NCBI GenBank assembly: GCA_052108535.1
Contig: JBQDZM010000012.1
Location: 1-64,000 of the forward strand
Source: Galactobacter sp052108535
Lineage (GTDB): Bacteria; Actinomycetota; Actinomycetes; Actinomycetales; Micrococcaceae
Direction of reading: 5' to 3'
DNA length: 64,000 nucleotides
The notes beneath the pieces are model-generated. The model searched no databases, was not told where the DNA came from, and was given only the letters and a program-made list of their open reading frames with translations. This document shows positions 33,763 through 42,024 of this stretch, in pieces (position 1 is the first letter of the stretch; each line of letters opens with the position of its first letter). A program made the translations under genes and the position numbers.

Positions 33763-36072
33763 GTGAGTCAGACCGAACCCTCCGCCACCACACCAGCCGC
33801 CCCGGATCAGGACGTCCGCGACCGGTACGCGCAGCTGGCAGACGACATCCGCAAGTATCGCTACTCGTACTACCAGCAGGCCGAGTCGCTGGTCTCCGAC
33901 GCGGAGTTCGATGCGCTCTTCGAGGAGTTGCAGCGGCTCGAGGTATCCCATCCGGAACTGGTCACCAACGATTCGCCGACGCAGGTGGTGGGCGGCGAGG
34001 TCTCCACCGCTTTCACCGCGGTGGATCACCCCACGCGCATGTACTCGTTGGAGGACGTCTTCAGCCTCGACGAACTGCGGGCCTGGCTGACGCGCGCCAC
34101 GGAGCAGGCCGCCCAAGCCGCGCCGAGCGTCAGGTTGCGGTGGCTCACCGAGGCCAAGATCGATGGTTTGGCGATCAATCTGATCTACCGGGACGGCAAG
34201 CTGGAGCGCGCCGTGACCCGTGGCGACGGAACCACCGGTGAGGACGTCACCGACAACGTGCTGACCATCGGCACGGTCCCACGGCAGCTTTCCGGAGAAG
34301 GCTGGCCGCACGAGATCGAGGTCCGTGGTGAGGTGTTCATCGGCTCGCAGGACTTCGCCGAGTTCAACGCCCGCCTGCGCCAGGAGGGTAAGGCCGAGCT
34401 GGCCAACCCCCGCAACGCCGCCGCGGGGTCGCTTCGGCAGAAGGATCCGGCCAAGACGGCGCAGCGCCCGCTGCAGCTCTTCTGCCACGGCCTCGGCGAA
34501 CATGATGGTCTCAAGGCCACCAGTCAGTACGAGACGTACCAACTGCTCAAGGAGTGGGGTCTGCCGACCTCCCCGTACAACATCCTGGCCGACACCCAGC
34601 AAGAGATCCTCGACTACATCGCTCAGAAGGGCGATCACCGCCACGACCTGATTCACGAGATCGACGGCATCGTCATCAAGGCCGACGACTTCGCGATCCA
34701 GCGCGCGCTGGGCCACACCTCCCGGGTGCCTCGCTGGGCGGTGGCGTACAAGTACCCGCCGGAGGAGGTGTACACGCGGCTGCTGGACATTCGCGTCAAC
34801 GTGGGTCGTACCGGCCGCGTGACCCCGTATGGCGTCATGGAGCCCGTCAAGGTGGCCGGTTCCACCGTGGAGATGGCCACGCTGCACAACCAGGATGTGG
34901 TCAAGGCCAAGGGCGTGAAGATCGGCGACATGGTGGTGCTGCGCAAGGCCGGGGACGTGATTCCGGAGATCGTGGGGCCCGTGACCGCGCTGCGTGAGGG
35001 CAACGAGGAGAACCTGCGGGACTTCGTGATGCCGGCTGACTGCCCCTCCTGCGGCACGCCGTTGGCCCCGGCCAAGCAGGGGGACGTGGATCTGCGCTGC
35101 CCCAATGCCGAACGTTGCCCGGCGCAGTTGAGTCAGCGTGTGGAGCACTTGGCCTCGCGTGGAGCCTTCGACATCGAGGCGCTGGGCGCAGAGGCGGCCC
35201 TGGCGCTGACTGTGGGACCGGGACCCGACCCGGCCACGCTGCCTGGCGGGGTCCCGCGTCCGGAGGGGCCTGGCCCCCTGGTCGGTGAAAAGGACTTCTT
35301 CGACCTGGCTAGCCCGGAATCGGAGCTTTCCCTGAGCCTCTCGACCGTCCAGGTGTGGAGGGAAAAGAAGTCCAAGGGCGTCGGCACCGGCCAATGGAGC
35401 CTAGTCCCGTACTTCTACACTCGCGCAACCAAGGCCAAGCCGTCTGTACCGTCCAAGAACACCGAGAAGCTCTTCTCTGAGGTGGCCAAGGCCATGGATG
35501 CCGACCTCTGGCGCATCCTCGTGGCTCTGTCGATCCGTCACGTTGGTCCCACGGCTTCGCGTGCGTTGGCCACCCGGTTCGGGTCCATGGACGCCATCCG
35601 GGTGGCGGTCGCGGCCGAGGACGCCGTGGAGCGTCTCGCCGAGATTGACGGCGTCGGAACCATCATCGCCGAGGCCCTCGTGACCTGGTTCAGCGCCGAC
35701 TGGCACACCCAGATCGTGGATTCCTGGCAGGCCGCCTGGGCGGCGAATGACAAGGAGATGAAGGACGAACGGGACGAGGACCTGGCCGGTCTGCTGGACG
35801 GGCTGACCATCGTGGTCACCGGCTCGCTGGAGGGTTTCTCCCGCGATTCCGCCAAGGAAGCCATCATCACCCGCGGCGGCAAGGCGGCCGGATCGGTGTC
35901 CAAGAAGACGCACTTCGTGGTGGCGGGCGAGAACGCTGGTTCCAAGTTGGAGAAGGCCGAATCCCTCGGGCTGCGTGTCCTGGATGAGGACGGTTTCCGC
36001 GCACTGTTGGAGGGCGGTGCGGCCGCAGTCCAAGCGGACGCGGACGCAAACACAGAGGGTAAGGACGCATGA
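33763..36072 (+). CDS. ligA: NAD-dependent DNA ligase LigA
   Basis: LigA seals nicks using NAD+. The 769-residue protein has domain Ia (YxQAESLVSDAEFD), the adenylation domain with catalytic Lys132 in TEAKIDGLAIN, an OB fold (NVGRTGRVTPYGVMEP), a four-cysteine zinc site (Cys427, 430, 446, 452), HhH motifs, and a C-terminal BRCT domain (about 680-765). Between the zinc site and HhH, residues about 480-565 form an extended Pro/Gly- and Ser-rich linker. Comparable linkers occur in some Micrococcaceae LigAs. The start is GTG 33763. Its stop overlaps the next gene (ATGA). Confidence 0.96.
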   Translation: MSQTEPSATTPAAPDQDVRDRYAQLADDIRKYRYSYYQQAESLVSDAEFDALFEELQRLEVSHPELVTNDSPTQVVGGEVSTAFTAVDHPTRMYSLEDVFSLDELRAWLTRATEQAAQAAPSVRLRWLTEAKIDGLAINLIYRDGKLERAVTRGDGTTGEDVTDNVLTIGTVPRQLSGEGWPHEIEVRGEVFIGSQDFAEFNARLRQEGKAELANPRNAAAGSLRQKDPAKTAQRPLQLFCHGLGEHDGLKATSQYETYQLLKEWGLPTSPYNILADTQQEILDYIAQKGDHRHDLIHEIDGIVIKADDFAIQRALGHTSRVPRWAVAYKYPPEEVYTRLLDIRVNVGRTGRVTPYGVMEPVKVAGSTVEMATLHNQDVVKAKGVKIGDMVVLRKAGDVIPEIVGPVTALREGNEENLRDFVMPADCPSCGTPLAPAKQGDVDLRCPNAERCPAQLSQRVEHLASRGAFDIEALGAEAALALTVGPGPDPATLPGGVPRPEGPGPLVGEKDFFDLASPESELSLSLSTVQVWREKKSKGVGTGQWSLVPYFYTRATKAKPSVPSKNTEKLFSEVAKAMDADLWRILVALSIRHVGPTASRALATRFGSMDAIRVAVAAEDAVERLAEIDGVGTIIAEALVTWFSADWHTQIVDSWQAAWAANDKEMKDERDEDLAGLLDGLTIVVTGSLEGFSRDSAKEAIITRGGKAAGSVSKKTHFVVAGENAGSKLEKAESLGLRVLDEDGFRALLEGGAAAVQADADANTEGKDA

Positions 36073-36953
36073 GCAACGAACCCACCCCGCGCGCACTCCT
36101 GGACCTGGCGCTGACCGCGGCCGGCTCGGGGGCGGCGATCCTGGCCACCCGTACGCCGCTGGCCCAGAGCACGGGCCTCGTCGCGGCCGATGACAAATCC
36201 GCGGCCGGGGACTGGGTCACCGACTTCGACCGCGCCGCTGAACGTGCCGTCCGCGAGGCCATCGCTGCCGAGCGCCCGGACGACACCCTGACCGGGGAGG
36301 AATACCCGGACAGTGTGGGCGGGGACGGCTACCGCTGGTCCATCGACCCGCTGGACGGCACCGTCAACTTTGTGCGCGGTATCGCCTACCACGCGACCTC
36401 AGTCGCGGTCTCGGGACCAGTGCCCGACGGCTTGGGGTCGGGTTGCGCTGCATCGGCCTCTGCCGAGCCCGCCACCGAGTGGTTGGCCGGCGTGGTCGTG
36501 GCCCCAGCGCTCGGAGTGGTCTACCTGGCCTTCCGTGGGGGCGGCGCCTGGAAGGCGCCGTGGCCGCTGAAGCCGGACACGGCCGTCGGGCATAGTGTGG
36601 GGGAGGCGCCGGTCCCCGGTGCCGTGCGATTGACCGGTCCCGACCCACAGAATCCGGCGAAGGTGCTCTCCACCGGTTTCTCCTACGATGCCGAGAAGCG
36701 CACGTTGCAGCTGCGCGTCTTGGGCACGTTGCTGCCAGACTTCGTCAACGTCAGGCGGCTGGGTTCGGCCGCGCTGGACCTCTGCCTGGTGGCCGAGGGC
36801 GCTATCGACGCCTACGCCGAGATGGATGGGCATGAGTGGGATTGGGCGGCAGGTGCGCTGATCGCCGCCGAGGCCGGCGTGCCCGTGGTGACGTCAGACG
36901 GCGGCTGGACCGGGGCAGGCGCCGTGGACGTGTCGAATCTGCCGGTGGCCTGA
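36069..36953 (+). CDS. Inositol monophosphatase family protein
   Basis: This is a 294-residue Mg2+-dependent phosphatase with LTGEEYPD (metal Glu), DPLDGTVNF (metal Asp pair) and EWDWAAGALIAAEAG (third metal Asp). Substrates in the family include inositol phosphates, histidinol phosphate and 3'-phosphoadenosine phosphates. The protein carries two insertions relative to the family. Residues about 117-139 begin with the repeat word TGCCCGACGG (36421), and residues about 163-180 end with CCGTCGGGCAT (36584-36593). Both keep the frame. It overlaps ligA by four bases and is translationally coupled to it. Confidence 0.88.
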   Translation: MSNEPTPRALLDLALTAAGSGAAILATRTPLAQSTGLVAADDKSAAGDWVTDFDRAAERAVREAIAAERPDDTLTGEEYPDSVGGDGYRWSIDPLDGTVNFVRGIAYHATSVAVSGPVPDGLGSGCAASASAEPATEWLAGVVVAPALGVVYLAFRGGGAWKAPWPLKPDTAVGHSVGEAPVPGAVRLTGPDPQNPAKVLSTGFSYDAEKRTLQLRVLGTLLPDFVNVRRLGSAALDLCLVAEGAIDAYAEMDGHEWDWAAGALIAAEAGVPVVTSDGGWTGAGAVDVSNLPVA

Positions 36954-36978
36954 GAGCGGACCGCGCTAGCTCTACGTC

Positions 36979-37860
36979 ATGACTCCTACTGCGCTGGCCA
37001 TGGTGCTCACGGCGGCGGTACTGCACGCCGTCTGGAACTTGGCGGCCAAGCGCGTCTCCGGGGACGGCTTCGCCTTCGTCTGGTGGTACAACGTCTTCTC
37101 CGTGGTGCTGTGGCTGCCGGTGGCCGTAGTGATGCTGTGGCAGGCGGGTATTGTTCACGTGGGAGTCCTGGTGTGGGCCGCGTTCGTCTCCGGCGTGATC
37201 CATATCGTGTATCAGCTCTCCTTGCAGACCGGCTACGCGCGGGCGGACCTGAACGTGGTCTACCCCGTGGCCAGGGGCGTGGGGCCACTCCTGAGCATGA
37301 TCGTGGCTGTGGCCGTCCTGGGGGAGCGTCCCGGCGCCCAGGGCCTGATCGGTGGCGTGGTGATCCTGGCCGGAATCGCGGTGATCACCACTGGGGCTGG
37401 ACGTTCCGCCCCGGGTTCTGGGGCGCCCGGCCGGGCACGGGCAGGGCTGGCCTGGGGCGCCTTCACAGGTGCGGCGATCGCGGGCTACACGCTCTGGGAC
37501 GACCATTCCATGGCCTTCCTCGGCCTGCTGCCGGTGCCGTACTTCGTGATGAGTTGCGTGTGGCAGGTACTCCTCCTGACGCCCGCGATCCCCAAGGCCA
37601 CTGGGCATCGGCCGCTGGGCCCGGTGCTCCGCCGCAATTGGTGGCAGGTGCTGGTGGTGGCTGCCGCCTCGCCGCTGGCCTACATCCTGGTGCTGGAGGC
37701 CATGCGCACCACGGACGTCTCGCTGGTGGCACCGGCCAGGGAGACCAGTATCGTCATCGGCGCGCTGCTGGGTTGGCTGCTGTTCAAGGAACCCCATCCT
37801 GGGCGGCGGCTGCTCGGTTCCGCCGTGGTGTTGGCAGGGATCGCCCTGATCGTCGCGTGA
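36979..37860 (+). CDS. DMT superfamily (EamA-like) transporter
   Basis: This 293-residue protein has ten predicted membrane helices in two EamA repeats (about 5-135 and 155-290). Repeat marks include the N-terminal HAVWNLAAKR and VYPVARGVGPLLSMIVAV, with TDVSLVAPARETSIVIGALLGW in the second repeat. EamA proteins export metabolites or amino acids. No substrate can be assigned. It lies 25 bases after the phosphatase gene and is probably in the same operon. Confidence 0.87.
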   Translation: MTPTALAMVLTAAVLHAVWNLAAKRVSGDGFAFVWWYNVFSVVLWLPVAVVMLWQAGIVHVGVLVWAAFVSGVIHIVYQLSLQTGYARADLNVVYPVARGVGPLLSMIVAVAVLGERPGAQGLIGGVVILAGIAVITTGAGRSAPGSGAPGRARAGLAWGAFTGAAIAGYTLWDDHSMAFLGLLPVPYFVMSCVWQVLLLTPAIPKATGHRPLGPVLRRNWWQVLVVAAASPLAYILVLEAMRTTDVSLVAPARETSIVIGALLGWLLFKEPHPGRRLLGSAVVLAGIALIVA

Positions 37861-37894
37861 ACCGGACCCGGCGACTCGGACTAGGGTTATTCGG

Positions 37895-38668
37895 GTGAGT
37901 CATCCCCGCACTACGTCCCGCACCCTCCTTGCCCGTTTTCTTGCTCGTGGCCCTTTGGAGCGGCTGCCCAAGCGTCCAGACGATCGCGACGCTCTGCTTG
38001 AACTGATCGCCTGGCAAGTGCTGCCGCTCGGGTCCAGCGGGGATGAACCCTCGTTGAATCTGATGTTGCGCCCCTACACGGAGGATACGGCGATGCTGCG
38101 ACGGGCATTGGTGGACCACGGGTTGGTGTCACGGTCCCCTGACGGGTCCAACTACTCCGGTGTGGTGGCGCGTCCCGAACTCGTGGTGCGGGCCGTCACC
38201 CCGGACGACGACCCGGAGGTCAACCGCATCACGCGGGCCGCGTATCTGGAGCACTTTGACCCCCAGGCGAACTATCTCTCCTACGTCTCCGCCGCCGCCA
38301 CATCTCGGCGCGAGGAGGCCGAGACCTGGGTGGCTGAGCGTGGCGGGCTGCTGCTCGGCACCGTGACCCTGGCAGAGGTCGGCGGCGTCTGGGCGGACGT
38401 GGCGCGTGAGCGCGAGCTGGAGTTCCGGCTGCTGACCGTTGACCCGTCCGTGCGCAGATCCGGCGCCGGATCTGGTTTGGTGCGCGCCATCGTGGAGGAG
38501 GGACGGAGGCGTCCCCACATCGACAGGGTGGTGCTCTCCACCAACAGCGACTGGCATGCAGCCAACGCGATGTATTCCGGGCTCGGCTTCACGCGTGCAC
38601 CCGAGCGCGACTGGACGCCCAGCGACAAACCGGATCTGACCCTGGTGGTGTACACCCAGGAGGTGTGA
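37895..38668 (+). CDS. DUF2087-GNAT acetyltransferase fusion
   Basis: This 257-residue protein has an N-terminal DUF2087-like domain (about 15-90; PLERLPKRPDDRDALLELIA, DTAMLRRALVDHGLVSRSPDG) fused to a GNAT acetyltransferase domain (about 98-255). The GNAT acetyl-CoA loop reads VDPSVRRSGAGSGLV, followed by NAMYSGLGF. DUF2087 is usually a small stand-alone or ArsR-linked domain, so the fusion suggests regulated acetylation. The target is unknown. The start is GTG 37895. Confidence 0.8.
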   Translation: MSHPRTTSRTLLARFLARGPLERLPKRPDDRDALLELIAWQVLPLGSSGDEPSLNLMLRPYTEDTAMLRRALVDHGLVSRSPDGSNYSGVVARPELVVRAVTPDDDPEVNRITRAAYLEHFDPQANYLSYVSAAATSRREEAETWVAERGGLLLGTVTLAEVGGVWADVARERELEFRLLTVDPSVRRSGAGSGLVRAIVEEGRRRPHIDRVVLSTNSDWHAANAMYSGLGFTRAPERDWTPSDKPDLTLVVYTQEV

Positions 38669-38881
38669 TGTCGCAGTACCGGCACGGCTGCGGTCGGGAC
38701 CGGGAATCCGCAGGAAGCGCGCCGACTCGGCGCAACTCTCATGGAACGGGGGTCCCATGCGGGCGTCCCGAACCCGTGCCCGTATAGAACACGGAGGGTC
38801 GCCGTGACGGGCCGCAGCGTCTAGGCTCGGACGACCAAGTCCGCTGCCCGCCGGGCTGTGGCGAAGCGTCGAGGAGCGATC

Positions 38882-39451
38882 ATGTCCATCATTCACCAGG
38901 CCACGCTCGTACCAACCAAGATCGAGCTGCTCACGGACTGGCTCCCTGCGCAGCACTGGTACCAGGGACAGGACAACCCGCATTTGAGCCTGGTGGGCGG
39001 ATTCAGATTGGACGATCCGGCTGGCGAGGTTGGCGTCGAGTTCATGGTGGTCAGGGACGAGAACGACGAGACCTACTACGTGGTTCCGCTGACCTATCGC
39101 GGGGCGCCGCTGCCTGGGGACCACGAGCTGGAGCACCTGGTCGGCACCCTGGAGCACAGCGTGCTCGGCAAGCGGTACGTCTACGACGGGCCGCATGATC
39201 CGGTGTGGCGCGAGGCCGTGGCCGCGCTGTTGGATGGTGAGGCCGAGCCGCAAGCGCGTACCGTCTCCGATACGCGGGACTTGACGGTGCAGCTGATGCC
39301 CGGCACCGAAGCCGGCCGGGTGGGGGAGGAGACGGTCAACCGCGTGACGGTCCCTGGCGAGTTGGAGGGGACTGGTGTGGTGATCCCTGTGGACGGCGCC
39401 GACGGCGAGGCCGTCCCTACCCTGGTTCTGCGTGGAGCCGCGGGCGCCTAG
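38882..39451 (+). CDS. Stand-alone maltokinase N-terminal cap-like protein
   Basis: This 189-residue protein matches the N-terminal cap domain of actinobacterial maltokinases (WLPAQHWYQGQDN, LVGTLEHSVLGKRYVYDGPHDPV), but has no kinase domain and no trehalose synthase nearby. Residues 130-189 form a beta-rich, acidic tail. Such proteins are often annotated as glucan branching proteins without evidence. ATG 38882 follows GAGGAG. The role is unknown, perhaps carbohydrate or partner binding. The 213-base spacer upstream shows no clear regulatory feature. Confidence 0.7.
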   Translation: MSIIHQATLVPTKIELLTDWLPAQHWYQGQDNPHLSLVGGFRLDDPAGEVGVEFMVVRDENDETYYVVPLTYRGAPLPGDHELEHLVGTLEHSVLGKRYVYDGPHDPVWREAVAALLDGEAEPQARTVSDTRDLTVQLMPGTEAGRVGEETVNRVTVPGELEGTGVVIPVDGADGEAVPTLVLRGAAGA

Positions 39452-39461
39452 CTCGTGGTTG

Positions 39462-39788
39462 TCACTCCAGATAGTCGTGGATCCAGCGGCGGATTTCTTC
39501 CAGGGCCTGGAAGGAAACCTGGCCAGCCCTGCGCTCTAATCGAGACCGTGAGATGGTCTTGACCTGCTCAGTCATGGCCCAGCTGCGCTGTTGGAGCGCC
39601 ATATCCAAGCCAACGTGGTTGGGCCAACCGCGGTCGGTGGTCGTTATGGGGACAGCGAGCGCCAAGGTTGTCACTGTGGACAGATATTGTTCCCCTGCCA
39701 CGATCACCACCGGACGACGCCCGGATTGTTCGCGGCCGATGGCAGGATCAGGCTTGGCCCACCACACCTCTCCCGGCATCAGTTCCAT
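39462..39788 (-). CDS. MazF/PemK-like toxin (endoribonuclease)
   Basis: This 108-residue protein matches the PemK/MazF family, with PGEVWWAKPDPAIGREQSGRRPVVIV, the VPITTTDRGWPNHV loop and TEQVKTISRSRLERRAG, which carries the conserved Thr/Ser of the active site. Family members cleave mRNA at short sites. Its start overlaps the antitoxin gene by 10 bases, as in coupled modules. The pair is read opposite to the flanking genes and likely forms its own transcript. Confidence 0.87.
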   Translation of the reverse strand: MELMPGEVWWAKPDPAIGREQSGRRPVVIVAGEQYLSTVTTLALAVPITTTDRGWPNHVGLDMALQQRSWAMTEQVKTISRSRLERRAGQVSFQALEEIRRWIHDYLE

Positions 39789-40000
39789 GCGTCAGAGAGC
39801 CAATCATCTGCTTCGCGGCGATATTCGTCATCCGCCGGGGTGGCCGCCATGGATTCTCTCAAACGTTGGAACCGAACACGCTTATCCTCCGCTGCTGCGA
39901 GGTGTTTCAAGTGCTCTGCCAGGGTGCGGTGTTCCTGCGCGGCTTGTCGCTTGAGGACGTCGCGGATCTCGGAAGGAACCTTGATCGTGGTGACGGTCAT
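39779..40000 (-). CDS. MazE-like ribbon-helix-helix antitoxin
   Basis: This 73-residue protein has an N-terminal ribbon-helix-helix pattern (TVTTIKVPSEIRDVLKRQAA) and an acidic, Trp-containing C-terminal tail (DDEYRREADDWLSDAWN) suited to binding the toxin. It is directly upstream of, and overlaps, the MazF-like gene. RHH antitoxins normally repress their own promoter. That promoter would lie in 40001-40147, the region shared with gatC. Confidence 0.83.
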   Translation of the reverse strand: MTVTTIKVPSEIRDVLKRQAAQEHRTLAEHLKHLAAAEDKRVRFQRLRESMAATPADDEYRREADDWLSDAWN

Positions 40001-40147
40001 ACCACGAGTATGACGATGGTTCCTCGCCGCGGCAAGGGATTCGCCGGGGCGGACCTACGTGACCAATCTGGCTACACACCGTAAGGCACAAGGGGGCACG
40101 CGCACTAGAATGGGTGCAACCGCAAAATTCCTGTCCATGGGAGTGAT

Positions 40148-40444
40148 ATGTCTGCCATCAGTCGTGACGACGTGGCGCACCTGGCCGAGCTGGCCCACAT
40201 CGCAATGAGCGATGAGGAGCTGGCGCGTATGGCCGGAGAGCTTGATTCCATCGTCGCCGCCATTGCCTCCGTCTCCGAGGTCGCAGGGGAGGACGTGCCT
40301 GCCACGTCTCACCCGATCCCGCTGACCAACGTGTTCCGCGAGGACGTGGTCGGGGAGACCCTGACCCAGGAGGAAGCCCTCCTGAACGCACCCGACCAGG
40401 AGGATGGCCGCTTCAAGGTGCCCGCCATCCTGGACGCAGAGTGA
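40148..40444 (+). CDS. gatC: Asp/Glu-tRNA amidotransferase subunit C
   Basis: GatC is the small subunit that stabilises GatA in the GatCAB amidotransferase, which turns misacylated Asp-tRNA(Asn) or Glu-tRNA(Gln) into the correct species. The 98-residue protein shows the family pattern ISRDDVAHLAELAHIAMSDEEL and the C-terminal VPAILD. It is the first gene of gatCAB. Confidence 0.95.
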   Translation: MSAISRDDVAHLAELAHIAMSDEELARMAGELDSIVAAIASVSEVAGEDVPATSHPIPLTNVFREDVVGETLTQEEALLNAPDQEDGRFKVPAILDAE

Positions 40445-40458
40445 CCGTGGAGGCACAC

Positions 40459-42024
40459 ATGAACCAGATCATCACCCTGTCTGCTCACGCGCTCGCCGAG
40501 AAGCTCCGCGCCGGCGAGATCACGTCCGTCGAGGCCGTTCAGGCCCACCTGGACCGCATCGCCGAGGTCGACGACGCCGAGCACGGCGTCCACGCCTTCC
40601 TGCACATCAACACGGAGGAGGCGCTCGCCGTCGCCGCCGAGGTGGACGCTATCCGTGCCGCCGGAGGTGCCGAGGCCCAGGCCCTGCACCCGCTGGCCGG
40701 CGTCCCGATCGCCATCAAGGACCTCATCGTCACCAAGGGACAGCCCACCACCGCCGGTTCGGCAATGCTTGACGGCTGGATGAGCCCGTACGACGCCACG
40801 GTGATCGAGAAGATCCGTGCAGCCAAGCTGCCCATCCTCGGCAAGACCAACTTGGACGAGTTTGCCCAGGGGTCCTCCACCGAGCACTCCGCTTACGGCA
40901 ACACCCGCAATCCCTGGGACCTCACCAAGATCCCCGGCGGCTCCGGCGGTGGATCGGCCGCGGCTCTGGCCGCGTACGAGGCACCCCTGGCGTTGGGTAC
41001 CGACACCGGTGGTTCCATCCGCCAGCCCGGATCCGTCACCGGCACGGTGGGCGTGAAGCCCACCTACGGTGGTGTGTCCCGCTACGGCGCCATCGCGATG
41101 GCGTCGTCCCTTGACCAGATCGGCCCGGTGACCCGCACGGTCCTGGACTCCGCGTTGCTGCACGAGCTCATCGGCGGTCACGATCCCAAGGACTCCACGT
41201 CCCTGAACGAGCCGGTTCCGGCGCTCGTCGAGGCGGCCAAGCAGGGCGCAGAGGGCGACCTGACTGGCGTGCGCATCGGTGTCATCGACGAACTCGAGGG
41301 CGAGGGCTACCAGGGCGGCGTGCTGGTGCGTTACCACGAGGCCATACAGGCTCTGGAGGAGCGCGGCGCCACGATCGTGTCCGTCTCCTGCCCCCACTTC
41401 AAGTACGCGCTCGGCGCCTACTACCTGATCATGCCCTCGGAGGTTTCCTCCAACCTGGCTAAGTTCGACGGCGTCCGCTACGGCAAGCGCGTCCTCCCTG
41501 AGGACGGCCACGTGACCATCGAACGGGTCATGGGTGCCACCCGCGCGGCCGGATTCGGTGACGAGGTCAAGCGCCGCATCATCCTGGGCACCTACGCCCT
41601 CTCCGCCGGCTACTACGACGCCTACTACGGCTCGGCTCAGAAGGTCCGCACGCTGATCCAGCAGGATTTCGCCGCAGCCTTTGAGCAGGCCGATGTGCTG
41701 ATGTCTCCCACCTCCCCGGTGGTGGCCTTCGACCTGGGCGCCAAGCTGGATGATCCTCTGGCCATGTACTTGAACGACATCGCGACCATTCCCGCGAACC
41801 TGGCCGGCGTCCCCGGCATCACGGTGCCCGGCGGACTGTCCGAGGACCTGCCGGTGGGTATCCAGTTCCTGGCCCCCGCCCATGAGGACGCGCGCCTGTA
41901 CCGGGCGGCTGCCGCACTGGAGAACCAACTCGAGAAGACCTGGGGAGGGCCCCTGCTGAACCAGGCGCCTGATCTGGGCGAGGCCGTCGCGGCCCGCACC
42001 GAAGCCAAGGAAGGACAGCACTGA
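40459..42024 (+). CDS. gatA: Asp/Glu-tRNA amidotransferase subunit A
   Basis: GatA is the amidase that releases ammonia from glutamine. The 521-residue protein keeps the amidase-signature triad Lys87 (AIKDLI), cis-Ser162 and Ser186 (GTDTGGSIRQP), with the spacing of characterised GatA proteins. The ATG at 40459 follows GGAGG. A GTG at 40441 that overlaps the gatC stop is a possible alternative adding six residues. It ends one base into gatB. Confidence 0.96.
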   Translation: MNQIITLSAHALAEKLRAGEITSVEAVQAHLDRIAEVDDAEHGVHAFLHINTEEALAVAAEVDAIRAAGGAEAQALHPLAGVPIAIKDLIVTKGQPTTAGSAMLDGWMSPYDATVIEKIRAAKLPILGKTNLDEFAQGSSTEHSAYGNTRNPWDLTKIPGGSGGGSAAALAAYEAPLALGTDTGGSIRQPGSVTGTVGVKPTYGGVSRYGAIAMASSLDQIGPVTRTVLDSALLHELIGGHDPKDSTSLNEPVPALVEAAKQGAEGDLTGVRIGVIDELEGEGYQGGVLVRYHEAIQALEERGATIVSVSCPHFKYALGAYYLIMPSEVSSNLAKFDGVRYGKRVLPEDGHVTIERVMGATRAAGFGDEVKRRIILGTYALSAGYYDAYYGSAQKVRTLIQQDFAAAFEQADVLMSPTSPVVAFDLGAKLDDPLAMYLNDIATIPANLAGVPGITVPGGLSEDLPVGIQFLAPAHEDARLYRAAAALENQLEKTWGGPLLNQAPDLGEAVAARTEAKEGQH

